From the NCBI GenBank assembly GCA_023415055.1, contig JAEZLZ010000058.1, forward strand, positions 62,001-126,000: a stretch of 64,000 nucleotides of DNA, in the 5' to 3' direction. Shown here piece by piece: positions 18,092 to 25,923 of the stretch. Both the position numbers and the translations under genes were made by a program. Under the pieces are notes generated by a model that saw only the letters and a list, made by a program, of their open reading frames with translations, was not told the DNA's origin and made no database searches. Source of the stretch: Bacillota bacterium. Its GTDB lineage: Bacteria > Bacillota > Clostridia > Lachnospirales > Lachnospiraceae. Every line of letters begins with the position of its first letter. Positions within the stretch are counted from its first letter, which is position 1.

Positions 18092-19526
18092 TGTCTACCT
18101 CCATATCAAACAATTTTATCAACAGTACTTTCGTCGTAGCTGCATCTACCTTATACTTTTCACTTATACGTTCATAGCTTCCGGGAATCCATATAACATG
18201 GTTTCCGTCGGTGATAAGAAGTTGATTCTCTCTCTGATTCCTTGGCACCTTATGGTCGATAAAATAATCTTTTAGCTTTTTTCGGCCTCCCTGTGCATTG
18301 ATCTGAAGGTAATCTCCTTCTCTTCTCGTTCTCAATTCAACAGCATTCTCTATTTTATCATAATCAATCCACTTCGCACAACTACTTTTCGGGATAGGAT
18401 CACTATTTTTATAGCTGATCAATTCTGTCTCCACATATTTACCGGCAAAGGCTGCCTCCGTTCTTCCCGGGATCTGCACACGGACAGGCAAGTTAGGTTT
18501 TGTAGAATTTTCTTCCTTCTCCCTTCGAGGCTTTCGACAGATATGAAGGTATCCATACTCCCGTTCAGCCATAACTTCATATGGCAGGTATACCTGCTTT
18601 CCTACCTGCTTAGGAAGCAATGCAAGGATCAGTTCCACATGCTTTGCTTCCAGATCCTTCGAAGCTCCTGCCAATTCCTCCAGTATCCTTCGAAGAATTC
18701 CCCTTTGAATAACGATATGCTCACAGGATAAAGCATCGACTGCAATCAGGTAAGATTGCTTCTCCTTCCGGACCAGAGCATCATAGCGGCTTTGTATGCT
18801 AAGCTCCAGGTAATCTAAGGTCTCCCGAAGTGTCCCTGCCGCCGAAGCAATATTAGCGATGCTCTGCTTATTAATTTCCTGCGTGGCGTAAGTAAGGATT
18901 CGGTTTCGTATCTTGTTTCTGCTGTATTCATCGGTTAGATTCGATGAATCCGTAAGATAAGGGATACCTTCTATGCTAAGATACTCTTCAATCTCTGTCC
19001 GTGACACCTCTAAAAGCGGACGGATCAGCATTATGCCCGGATCCCCCTGTCGCAGTATACGCTTTGGTTCTATTCCAGAGAGTCCACGGATGCCGGATCC
19101 CCGCAGGAGGTGAAACAAGACTGTTTCGGCATTATCATTTCTATTATGTGCAATTGCTATCTTATTACACAGCTTCTGATCGCATACTTCCAAAAATGTA
19201 TCATATCGCACATTCCTTCCGGCTTCCTCACAAGTCAATCCTTCCTTCTTAGCTATCTCCGGGATAGAGAAGGTAAAACCTAAGTATTCCAGACCTTCCT
19301 TCTCACAATAGCCCTTGACAAAACATTCATCTCTGTACGCCTCTATGCCCCGAATGCCATGATTGATATGAACCACCTGCAAAAACAGTTCATATTCCGG
19401 ACTAAGCCTGTTAAGCACATGCAAAAGACAGATAGAATCGGCGCCTCCGGATACTCCGACGACAATCCTGTCCCCTTTTGTTAACATATTATTCTGTTGA
19501 ATATAAGATCTAATTTTTTGTATCAT
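18075..19526 (-). CDS. tilS: tRNA(Ile)-lysidine synthase TilS
   Basis: This enzyme modifies C34 of the tRNA-Ile(CAT) anticodon to lysidine, so that it reads AUA. It has 483 residues. The PP-loop ATP pyrophosphatase motif is GVSGGADS at about 24-31, and the NRNDNAETVLFHLLRGSG segment is typical of the family. The C-terminal TilS substrate-binding domain includes the KLKDYFIDHKVPRNQR motif. GGGAA precedes the ATG closely. It overlaps hpt. Confidence 0.97.
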   Translation of the reverse strand: MIQKIRSYIQQNNMLTKGDRIVVGVSGGADSICLLHVLNRLSPEYELFLQVVHINHGIRGIEAYRDECFVKGYCEKEGLEYLGFTFSIPEIAKKEGLTCEEAGRNVRYDTFLEVCDQKLCNKIAIAHNRNDNAETVLFHLLRGSGIRGLSGIEPKRILRQGDPGIMLIRPLLEVSRTEIEEYLSIEGIPYLTDSSNLTDEYSRNKIRNRILTYATQEINKQSIANIASAAGTLRETLDYLELSIQSRYDALVRKEKQSYLIAVDALSCEHIVIQRGILRRILEELAGASKDLEAKHVELILALLPKQVGKQVYLPYEVMAEREYGYLHICRKPRREKEENSTKPNLPVRVQIPGRTEAAFAGKYVETELISYKNSDPIPKSSCAKWIDYDKIENAVELRTRREGDYLQINAQGGRKKLKDYFIDHKVPRNQRENQLLITDGNHVIWIPGSYERISEKYKVDAATTKVLLIKLFDMEVDNDDES

Positions 19527-19620
19527 TGGTTCCCAATCTTAAGACATTCTTAATAGCTGATGTTTTTATTATTCTAATCCTTTTACCTTTATATTTCAAT
19601 GCAATATTTTCTATTCCTCC

Positions 19621-21900
19621 TTATTTTAACCATATTCCGGCGGTTATTACCGTCATGTCATCCATCGGAATATAATTACTTTGTGAGAGTGTCCTCTCCA
19701 GGATCCGGTTGGCAATCTCCTGCGGGTTGCTGCTTCTTGATTCAAGGAGCAGCTGTTCAATAAATGCTTCCTTATTATCTCCGGGAATGCAGTCAAGAAC
19801 TCCGTCTGTCAGAAGCACAACAATGTCACCCTCGTAGAGTTTTTTTGTAACGGTATCGTAATCCACATTCCCAAACATTCCTATGGGCAGTGTAGTAGAA
19901 GCAATTGTCTCCACCCAATCTCCGCGCTTAATGAAGGCTGCCGCAGCTCCTATTTTTATGAATTCACACATACCGGTAAACAGATTGACGATCGCCATAT
20001 CGATGGTAGAAAAGGTCTGCTTGTCTGCCTTTAGGACAAGACTGGAATTGATCAGTTTAATCGCTGTCTCCGCCTTAAATCCCGCCTCAATCATCTGCTC
20101 TAGGAGTGACATCACCGTCTCGCTCTCTTCACCCGCATCCTTACCGGTTCCCATACCATCCGATAAAGCAAGCATCGTCTCACCGGTCTCAAGACGAAGG
20201 ATGGAAAAATTATCTCCGGAGACATTTTCCTTCATGGCTCTCGACACCCCGGTTAGGACCTTGAATTTTGTATCTTCAAGAAAGCTGTAGCTCTCATACT
20301 CCTTCGCAATCACTGATTTGGAAGCCTCCGAAGCCTTTACCTTAATCCCCAGCACCTCGGAGATAATCGCTGCGGTTTCCTTTATCGTTATGCATCTTCC
20401 GCCTTTGCAGGATGCAGTCAGAAAGATCTCCTTCCTTTTATCCTCATGGCTGAGTATGGTAATCTCCTTAACGGTGATATGTTCGCCGCGAAGTCTTCGC
20501 ACCACCCTTTCTTCCTCGGCGCGGGAGCTTTCTGCCGCTTCATAGATCTCTCCTGTGATATCCTGAATAACAGAGGATACCTCCTTGAGCTGATCCGCGA
20601 TTACCTCCCGGCTCTCCGATATTCTACTTTGCCAAATTTGATTCAGCTTCGCGATCTCAAAACCTCGGTTCGTCTCAACAATAAAATCATCTACACTGAT
20701 ACAGCTGTCCAGAAAATGCAGTGGAATATCCTCTTTGTGGATCGTTCCTTTTTTCTCCGCGATCTCAAACATCATAGTTGCAGCCTGATAGGTCTGCTCA
20801 AAGCTGCGTTCCCAGCAAGCAGGACATTGCTCACAGTTCTTACATAGCTTTTCCGATATTTCTTCAAAGATACGATTGATCTCCTTCTGTTTCAATTTTG
20901 TCTGTTGTTCTGATATGGAATCCAGTGTCCTGGATAGCTTTAAAAAGGATTCGGCAAAGATCTTCATACGCAGCTTTGCTATATTTCTTAAATTCTGGGC
21001 TGCCAGTTGTTCCTGTCGTCCGGTCCCACCTGCCGCATCCGTCCGGTAGATCACGATTCCGGGAAGGAGTACAAACAAGATGGTGCTTGATAAAATTGCA
21101 CCGATCTCCTTAAGACTTAGCTCCATGCTTTCATCTACAAGCCCGAGTGCCGAGGCAGTCAGAAGATATACCAGTGCACTCGGCAATCTGCCCATTTCGC
21201 GAAATAGAGCTGTTATGATGCTCATCAGTGCAAATACCCCGACATCTTCAATCGGTGCCCCTCGAAGACTCAAAACAAAGCCGCAGAGTGCTGCTGTGAT
21301 CGTCCCTTGACCTGCTCCGAATTTATAAGTAAAGAATAAGATCATAAAGTATGCAATTGTCTGTGCCGGTGCAAAATATTCACTGTTCAACTCAGGAATG
21401 GCATAGAGGACCACTGCTACGATCAACGCCATACTTACCATCTGCTCGTTGCTCATTCTTGTCCCCTTCTGTGCCTCCTTCATATAATCGATACCATAAC
21501 GAAAGATGCCGGAAGAGATAAAAGAAATCAAGCCCTCCAATAACGCCATGGCCACGTATCTCTTCACCGGCCCGCCTGAGGTTACTTCCATTAAAGAAAA
21601 TATAGTTAGCATTACGGATGGAAGCAGATAAAGAGCCGGCTTGGGGATATTCTTTCCCTTAATAAAAGGTGTTTCCAGGATAATGATGGAGGTAATTAAG
21701 GTAAGAGAATACTTTAAAATTCCGGTTGTATTCATACAGGTTACAATTCCAAGGATAGCTGCCGCAAAGGCAAAACCACCTCCTGCCTGTGATAGATAGG
21801 CGGCTGTAAAATAACCGATTGCTAATGGATTCATTGAATAAAAAGCCGCCCTTGCGACGATCAGACCAATTAGATGTATTAATACTGTTTTTCTTTTCAT
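19621..21900 (-). CDS. spoIIE: Stage II sporulation protein E
   Basis: This membrane-bound PP2C phosphatase activates sigma-F in the forespore by dephosphorylating SpoIIAA. It has 759 residues: a multi-helix membrane region to about residue 300, a coiled linker with a CEQCPACW-containing segment, and a C-terminal PP2C domain with the metal-binding LSDGMGTGKDAGEES and LLTDGVLD motifs. The start is the ATG at 21900; an upstream in-frame ATG at 21972 lies between the promoter hexamers and cannot be used from that promoter. Confidence 0.96.
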   Translation of the reverse strand: MKRKTVLIHLIGLIVARAAFYSMNPLAIGYFTAAYLSQAGGGFAFAAAILGIVTCMNTTGILKYSLTLITSIIILETPFIKGKNIPKPALYLLPSVMLTIFSLMEVTSGGPVKRYVAMALLEGLISFISSGIFRYGIDYMKEAQKGTRMSNEQMVSMALIVAVVLYAIPELNSEYFAPAQTIAYFMILFFTYKFGAGQGTITAALCGFVLSLRGAPIEDVGVFALMSIITALFREMGRLPSALVYLLTASALGLVDESMELSLKEIGAILSSTILFVLLPGIVIYRTDAAGGTGRQEQLAAQNLRNIAKLRMKIFAESFLKLSRTLDSISEQQTKLKQKEINRIFEEISEKLCKNCEQCPACWERSFEQTYQAATMMFEIAEKKGTIHKEDIPLHFLDSCISVDDFIVETNRGFEIAKLNQIWQSRISESREVIADQLKEVSSVIQDITGEIYEAAESSRAEEERVVRRLRGEHITVKEITILSHEDKRKEIFLTASCKGGRCITIKETAAIISEVLGIKVKASEASKSVIAKEYESYSFLEDTKFKVLTGVSRAMKENVSGDNFSILRLETGETMLALSDGMGTGKDAGEESETVMSLLEQMIEAGFKAETAIKLINSSLVLKADKQTFSTIDMAIVNLFTGMCEFIKIGAAAAFIKRGDWVETIASTTLPIGMFGNVDYDTVTKKLYEGDIVVLLTDGVLDCIPGDNKEAFIEQLLLESRSSNPQEIANRILERTLSQSNYIPMDDMTVITAGIWLK

Positions 21901-21949
21901 AAGCTTACCCTGCTTCCTTTCAAGTCCTCTTGATGATGATTGTGCTGTA

Positions 21950-21982
21950 ATTATAGGCAGGGTATTATGCAATCTTTGTCAA
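21950..21982 (-). promoter_or_regulatory. spoIIE promoter with 21-base spacer
   Basis: On the minus strand TTGACA (21977-21982) and TATAAT (21950-21955) are 21 bases apart. Spo0A-activated sigma-A promoters such as Bacillus spoIIE and spoIIG have such long spacers. Spo0A-box-like heptamers, each one mismatch from TGTCGAA or its complement, lie at 21978-21984 and 22009-22015. The predicted start site near 21943 gives a leader of about 40 bases before the ATG at 21900. Confidence 0.75.
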
Positions 21983-22094
21983 AATGGCAACGGTAAACCG
22001 AAAAACTTTTTGACAAGATTTCCGTCATATAGGTGATATTCTCGATTATAGGGAGGTAATTCAGATTAAGACCATGAAAAGGTAAGAATCAAAA

Positions 22095-22121
22095 CAGGGA
22101 GTTGTATCTCACAACTCCCTG
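22095..22121 (-). terminator. Terminator after tRNA-Met
   Basis: CAGGGAGTTGT pairs with ACAACTCCCTG (5-base loop), followed on the minus strand by TTTTGATT. It sits 12 bases beyond the 3' end of the tRNA. Confidence 0.85.
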
Positions 22122-22132
22122 ATAATTAGAAA

Positions 22133-22206
22133 TAGCGAAGGACGGATTTGAACCGCCGACACCGCGGGTATGAACCGCGTGCTCTCGCCAACTGAGCTAC
22201 TTCGCC
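22133..22206 (-). tRNA. tRNA-Met (CAT), elongator type
   Basis: This is a 74-base cloverleaf without an encoded CCA. The acceptor arm GGCGAAG pairs with CTTCGCT (one G-U at the end) with discriminator A. The anticodon stem CGCGG/CCGCG holds the loop TTCATAC, and the T-arm contains GTTCAAATC. It lacks the three G-C pairs in the anticodon stem of an initiator tRNA. A lysidine-modified tRNA-Ile is the alternative for a CAT anticodon. B. subtilis has a tRNA-Met at the same place, between the divIC region and spoIIE. Confidence 0.92.
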
Positions 22207-22254
22207 AAAGTGACGAACCTTATTATAACTGCTTTTATGGTGCTTGTCAACCAT

Positions 22255-22542
22255 TTATTCTTCCGGTTTTAAAATAATATCATCTCCATAAACAAGTCCC
22301 AGTTTATCTCTTGCCATGTCCTCAATATATTTTCTTGTCTTCGTGTATGCTTTATATTCAGCAATTTCCTCTTTGCGTTCTAGCTCTTCTTTCTTCTGAG
22401 CCTCCAGGCGGCTGATCCTAAGCTCTGCTTCATCGCGCTCCTGACCAAGGCTGATACGCCGGTAGGATACGATGGCACATAAGATCAGTACTACAAAAGC
22501 GATTACACCAATGCCTGTCCCCTTCTTCTTGTTTCTTCTCAT
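22255..22542 (-). CDS. divIC: DivIC/FtsB family septum formation protein
   Basis: This 95-residue protein is a bitopic division protein that joins the FtsL-DivIB complex. A basic N-terminus precedes one transmembrane helix (about 11-26), followed by a leucine-zipper-like coiled coil and the KYIEDMARDKLGLV segment typical of FtsB/DivIC. Its position, directly after yabQ and before the tRNA and spoIIE, matches divIC of Bacillus. Confidence 0.9.
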   Translation of the reverse strand: MRRNKKKGTGIGVIAFVVLILCAIVSYRRISLGQERDEAELRISRLEAQKKEELERKEEIAEYKAYTKTRKYIEDMARDKLGLVYGDDIILKPEE

Positions 22543-22567
22543 TATTACATCTCCTAAAACGGCAAAG

Positions 22568-23029
22568 CTACTGTTTCCGTGTTTTCAATGTTATTTTACC
22601 CGATTTCTTTCTCTTTTTCAATCGGAATAATATCTTATTTATTATCTTAGCAACTTGTTTCAGAAGAGATGTAAGAGTGCGCTTCAGCTGCTTTAATACC
22701 GCCTTGAACGGTGATAACAGGGTCTGTATCAGCTTAGTTATCGCCTTGACCAGGAATTCACTGACACCAAAATGATAAAGAATACTCCCAAGCAGCATTC
22801 CTATGATAGAAAATCCACGGATGATACCGTTATTCTCCCTAAAAATCATCGCAAAAATGAACAGGCTGGCAACCAGCCAATAGATCAGGTCTTCTATGGC
22901 GATTAAGACCGCTCCGTGTCGGATTATTCTTCGAAAGATTCGTAAAATATCATAAGCTGCTAACAGAATGCCTCCCCATAAAACTGAGATCAGAAAGAAT
23001 TGCAGCTCAATTGTGATCGATGGATTCAT
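22568..23029 (-). CDS. yabQ: Spore cortex biosynthesis protein YabQ
   Basis: This 153-residue membrane protein is needed for cortex formation in B. subtilis, where it sits in the outer forespore membrane under sigma-E control. Three to four hydrophobic helices occupy the first two thirds (with the GGILLAAYDILRIFRR segment near residue 20). A strongly basic tail follows. It starts 9 bases after the yabP stop, so the two are co-transcribed. Confidence 0.9.
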   Translation of the reverse strand: MNPSITIELQFFLISVLWGGILLAAYDILRIFRRIIRHGAVLIAIEDLIYWLVASLFIFAMIFRENNGIIRGFSIIGMLLGSILYHFGVSEFLVKAITKLIQTLLSPFKAVLKQLKRTLTSLLKQVAKIINKILFRLKKRKKSGKITLKTRKQ

Positions 23030-23038
23030 GGCGGCCTC

Positions 23039-23326
23039 CTACTTAAAAAGCCTTCCAAACAGCGACTCGGCAGACTTTCCCCCATTCGCAGAATCAGAAT
23101 ATGTCAAGCTGTCAACACGACCATCGATATCGACTTCACCTTTTTCCAGGGTAAGCCGATTCACATGAAGCTCACTTCCTCGTATCATTAGGATACCCTG
23201 CTCCGTCTGAAGCAATACCTCACCGGCATCGAAGGATAGCACATCATTTACTCCGGTCACCGCGATACTCTTTCTAGCAATGATATTAAGTTTGTGTCCT
23301 TTCAGAATAGGTTGTTTCTCTTCCAT
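23039..23326 (-). CDS. yabP: Sporulation protein YabP
   Basis: This 95-residue, beta-rich YabP/YqfC-family protein acts with YabQ in cortex formation. The family signature is visible in the repeated short strands around LNIIARKSIAVTGVNDVLSFD. GAGGAGG lies upstream of the ATG at 23326. It is separated from rqcP by 111 bases, where a sigma-E-type promoter would be expected, but I could not see a convincing one. Confidence 0.92.
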   Translation of the reverse strand: MEEKQPILKGHKLNIIARKSIAVTGVNDVLSFDAGEVLLQTEQGILMIRGSELHVNRLTLEKGEVDIDGRVDSLTYSDSANGGKSAESLFGRLFK

Positions 23327-23437
23327 AAAAAAAGCCTCCTCATACTCAAAGATGATCCGTATAGTCCAAGATATATCTTTTTAAGTATATGAGAAGACTT
23401 CCTGATTCATGACGGTACCGAATGGAATTTCCATGCA

Positions 23438-23677
23438 TCAGAGATATTTATAAAGCTCCTTCGCATCATCCTTTTTTGTGCTTTCCTGCACATCAAGAAC
23501 CTCTACCTTAACCGCTTTTGCTCCAAATCCAATCTCGAGTATATCACCGACCTTAACCGTAGCAGATGCTTTTGCCGGTTTATCGTTGATCATTACTCTT
23601 CCGGCATCACAGGCATCATTGGCAACCGTACGTCGCTTAATCAGTCTGGATACCTTCAAAAATTTATCAAGTCTCAT
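23438..23677 (-). CDS. rqcP: S4-domain RNA-binding protein RqcP
   Basis: This 79-residue protein is almost wholly one S4 domain (MRLDKFLKVSRLIKRRT, then GRVMINDKPAK). The Bacillus ortholog at the same locus (yabO) helps RqcH add alanine tails to stalled nascent chains on 50S subunits. Heat-shock Hsp15-like proteins have the same fold, but the gene order hup-yabO-yabP supports RqcP. Confidence 0.88.
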   Translation of the reverse strand: MRLDKFLKVSRLIKRRTVANDACDAGRVMINDKPAKASATVKVGDILEIGFGAKAVKVEVLDVQESTKKDDAKELYKYL

Positions 23678-23698
23678 ATTTTAACCCTCTTATTAAAT

Positions 23699-23782
23699 AC
23701 AATAGAAAGCATGCTTCACGAACTATATTTGGCATATACAATAGAAAGCACGCTTCGCGAGCTTTCTATTGTCATGAATAAA
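23699..23782. repeat. Dispersed palindrome-terminator element, copy 2
   Basis: The arms ACAATAGAAAGC (23738-23749) and GCTTTCTATTGT (23761-23772) form a 12-bp stem, with an inner CGC-TTC-GCG hairpin. The left arm is also present 39 bases earlier (23699-23710), showing a partial tandem duplication. The element runs via TCATGAATAA into the hup terminator. Copy 1 at 15071-15150 is in the opposite orientation. Confidence 0.8.
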
Positions 23783-23787
23783 AAAAA

Positions 23788-23838
23788 GGCTGTTTTAAAA
23801 ACCCTACACCCCTAAGAGACTCGGAATTTAAAACAGCC
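23788..23838 (-). terminator. Terminator of hup
   Basis: The arms GGCTGTTTTAAA and TTTAAAACAGCC pair over 12 bases around a 27-base loop. A run of seven T follows on the minus strand. Confidence 0.85.
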
Positions 23839-23855
23839 TTTTCGTTTACAATCAA

Positions 23856-24131
23856 CTATGCGTTGATAACGTCCTTTAAAGCCTTACCTGCTTTAAACTT
23901 AGGTGCTTTAGAAGCAGCAATCTCGATCGTTTCCTTTGTTAAAGGATTTCTGCCAGTTCTTGCCGGTCTTTCAGATACCTCAAAAGTACCGAAACCAACC
24001 AACTGTACTTTCTCACCTTTGGTTAATTCCTCTGTAACTACATCGATAAAAGCTTTTAAAGCCTTCTCTGAATCCTTCTTTGAAAAATCTGTTTTTTCTG
24101 CAATCGCTGCAACTAATTCTGCTTTGTTCAT
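23856..24131 (-). CDS. hup: HU family DNA-binding protein
   Basis: This 91-residue histone-like protein bends and compacts DNA. It has the HU signature (GFGTFEVSERPARTGRNPLT at about 46-65) and the N-terminal MNKAELVAAIAEKT dimer helix. It lies between mazG and rqcP. In B. subtilis hbs is elsewhere, so the presence of HU inside this block is a clostridial variant of the arrangement. It has its own strong terminator, consistent with high expression. Confidence 0.97.
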   Translation of the reverse strand: MNKAELVAAIAEKTDFSKKDSEKALKAFIDVVTEELTKGEKVQLVGFGTFEVSERPARTGRNPLTKETIEIAASKAPKFKAGKALKDVINA

Positions 24132-24176
24132 GGATTTGCTCCTCCTCTAAAGTGATAATTACAAATTTTATTTTGT

Positions 24177-24953
24177 CTAATGATATTTTGCCTCCTGCCA
24201 TAAAATCTCAAGCTCTGCGGGAGAAAGTTCAGATAGATCTTGTCCTCTATTCACGGCTTGTGCGAAGACATCTACAAATCTATTTATAAACTTATTAGTA
24301 GCATTTGTCAAGGAATTTTCTGCATTTAATTGTAAAAACCGAGACAAATTAATGATTGTGAACATCACATCACCAAATTCCTCTTGAATATTGCTCTTAT
24401 CTCCAATTTCTATGGCTTTTCTCAGTTCTTCCAGCTCTTCATATACCTTTTGAAGCACCTGTTCATAGCTTTCAAAATCAAGCCCTGCCTTAGCTGCTTT
24501 TTTCTGTATCTTCTCAGCCCGGATGTTGGCAGGTAGGGCTTTCGGAACCGTCTGGAGTTCATCGCCAATTCCGGAAGCTTTCTTCTCCTTCTTCTTAATC
24601 TCCTCCCAGTTTAAGAGTACCGCCTCCGTATCCTTAGCAATCACATCCGAAAAGACATGGGGATGTCGTCGGATCATCTTCTCAGCCTCCTCAGAAATCA
24701 CCTCATCAATGGTAAATTCCCTGCTTTCCTCAGCTATTACGCTGTGGAGTGCCACTTGAAGCAGGATATCCCCGAGCTCTTCCCGCAGGTTATCCCTATC
24801 GTTATTATTAATTGCTTCTATCGTCTCATAGCATTCCTCAAGCAAACAACTTTTTAAGCTTTCATGCGTCTGTTCTCTGTCCCAGGGACAGCCGTCCTTA
24901 CTTCTTAATTTGCGGATAATATCCATAAATTCCCGAAAACTGTATTGTGACAT
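24177..24953 (-). CDS. mazG: Nucleoside triphosphate pyrophosphohydrolase MazG
   Basis: This 258-residue house-cleaning enzyme hydrolyses NTPs and dNTPs to monophosphates and pyrophosphate. Two MazG helical domains are present. The N-terminal one has the metal-binding EECYE and EELGDIL motifs, and the C-terminal one has a second ELEELRKAI/EEFGDVMF pair. It lacks the tetrapyrrole-methylase domain fused in Bacillus YabN. It lies between spoVT and hup. Confidence 0.93.
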   Translation of the reverse strand: MSQYSFREFMDIIRKLRSKDGCPWDREQTHESLKSCLLEECYETIEAINNNDRDNLREELGDILLQVALHSVIAEESREFTIDEVISEEAEKMIRRHPHVFSDVIAKDTEAVLLNWEEIKKKEKKASGIGDELQTVPKALPANIRAEKIQKKAAKAGLDFESYEQVLQKVYEELEELRKAIEIGDKSNIQEEFGDVMFTIINLSRFLQLNAENSLTNATNKFINRFVDVFAQAVNRGQDLSELSPAELEILWQEAKYH

Positions 24954-25093
24954 TGCTCTGCTCCTTATCCTAAGTATTCGATTACAGAATGTGCTTATTG
25001 CCGCAGCATTGTTTCCTTACCATGATAACCTTACATAGCTTCATTATAACAATATTAAAGCTAAAATTACAATACCGGTGATGATACAAAGAT

Positions 25094-25178
25094 TGCCGAA
25101 CCTCATATAAATTATGATTGCCACAGTGGAACTCTATCGTTCGATTGAGGCTTACATAACTATTTGATGTTCGGCAAC
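25094..25178. repeat. Structured inverted repeat between spoVT and mazG
   Basis: TTGCCGAAC near 25094 and GTTCGGCAA near 25178 form a 9-bp outer stem. CCTCA and TGAGG form an inner pairing. There is no U-tract. The flanking intergenic space (24954-25205) holds nothing else that I recognise. Confidence 0.5.
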
Positions 25179-25205
25179 TTACGTCAATATTTAGTCTTTC
25201 CTCGG

Positions 25206-25754
25206 TTATTGTTCCATCTGCCGTCCTAAAAATGCTGCCGCCGTGGCCGCCAGCTTAATCTCAAGATCACCGAATTTGGTCTTTGAATCCTTGGTCAAAA
25301 GGATAACGGAACCGATTGCATCGCCTTCGCTGATAATTGGAGTTATGGCTTCATAAACAAATTCCGATTCGTCCTCATTCATAATTCTGACATAGTTTTT
25401 GTCATCCTTTGCGGCAACTATGGTCTCCCTCTCATTTATGACTTCCTCTAATTCATGGCTGATACCCTTTGTTATCAAATCTTTTTTAGTCGGTCCTGCC
25501 ACAGCAATAAACTGATCCTTGTCCGTTATCGCAACAATATGCCCCGTAGTTTGTGTCAGGGAATCCGCATATTGCTTTGCAAACTGTCCAAGCTCTCCGA
25601 TCGGAGAATACTTCTTAAGAATAATCTCTCCTTCTCTATCAGTAAAAATCTCAAGAGGATCTCCCTCGCGTATTCTTAATGTACGACGAATCTCTTTGGG
25701 TACTACAACACGCCCGAGGTCATCTATTCTTCTTACTATGCCCGTTGCTTTCAT
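25206..25754 (-). CDS. spoVT: Stage V sporulation protein T
   Basis: This 182-residue transcription factor controls sigma-G genes in the developing forespore. An N-terminal AbrB-type swapped-hairpin domain (GIVRRIDDLGRVVVPKEIRR) is joined to a C-terminal GAF-like domain (residues about 55-178). The length and domain pair match SpoVT rather than AbrB (about 95 residues). It opens the conserved block down to ftsH. Confidence 0.96.
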   Translation of the reverse strand: MKATGIVRRIDDLGRVVVPKEIRRTLRIREGDPLEIFTDREGEIILKKYSPIGELGQFAKQYADSLTQTTGHIVAITDKDQFIAVAGPTKKDLITKGISHELEEVINERETIVAAKDDKNYVRIMNEDESEFVYEAITPIISEGDAIGSVILLTKDSKTKFGDLEIKLAATAAAFLGRQMEQ

Positions 25755-25923
25755 ATATGATCTTCCTCCATTTTACATGATTTGATTTTACCTAAACCAT
25801 AGCCATAGTTCGTTGTTACATTTTCTATCTGATATTATTGTTTGTAAAATGGGAAAGTTTATACATTTGTTTCATAGAATTATTTTGTTTGAACTTTTTA
25901 GAAAATATAACAAATTTTAGCAG

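Noticed and set aside
23697..23775. CRISPR-like repeat pair
   Set aside because: Only two left arms 39 bases apart, the second part of a palindrome. There are no regular spacers and no cas genes in the window.
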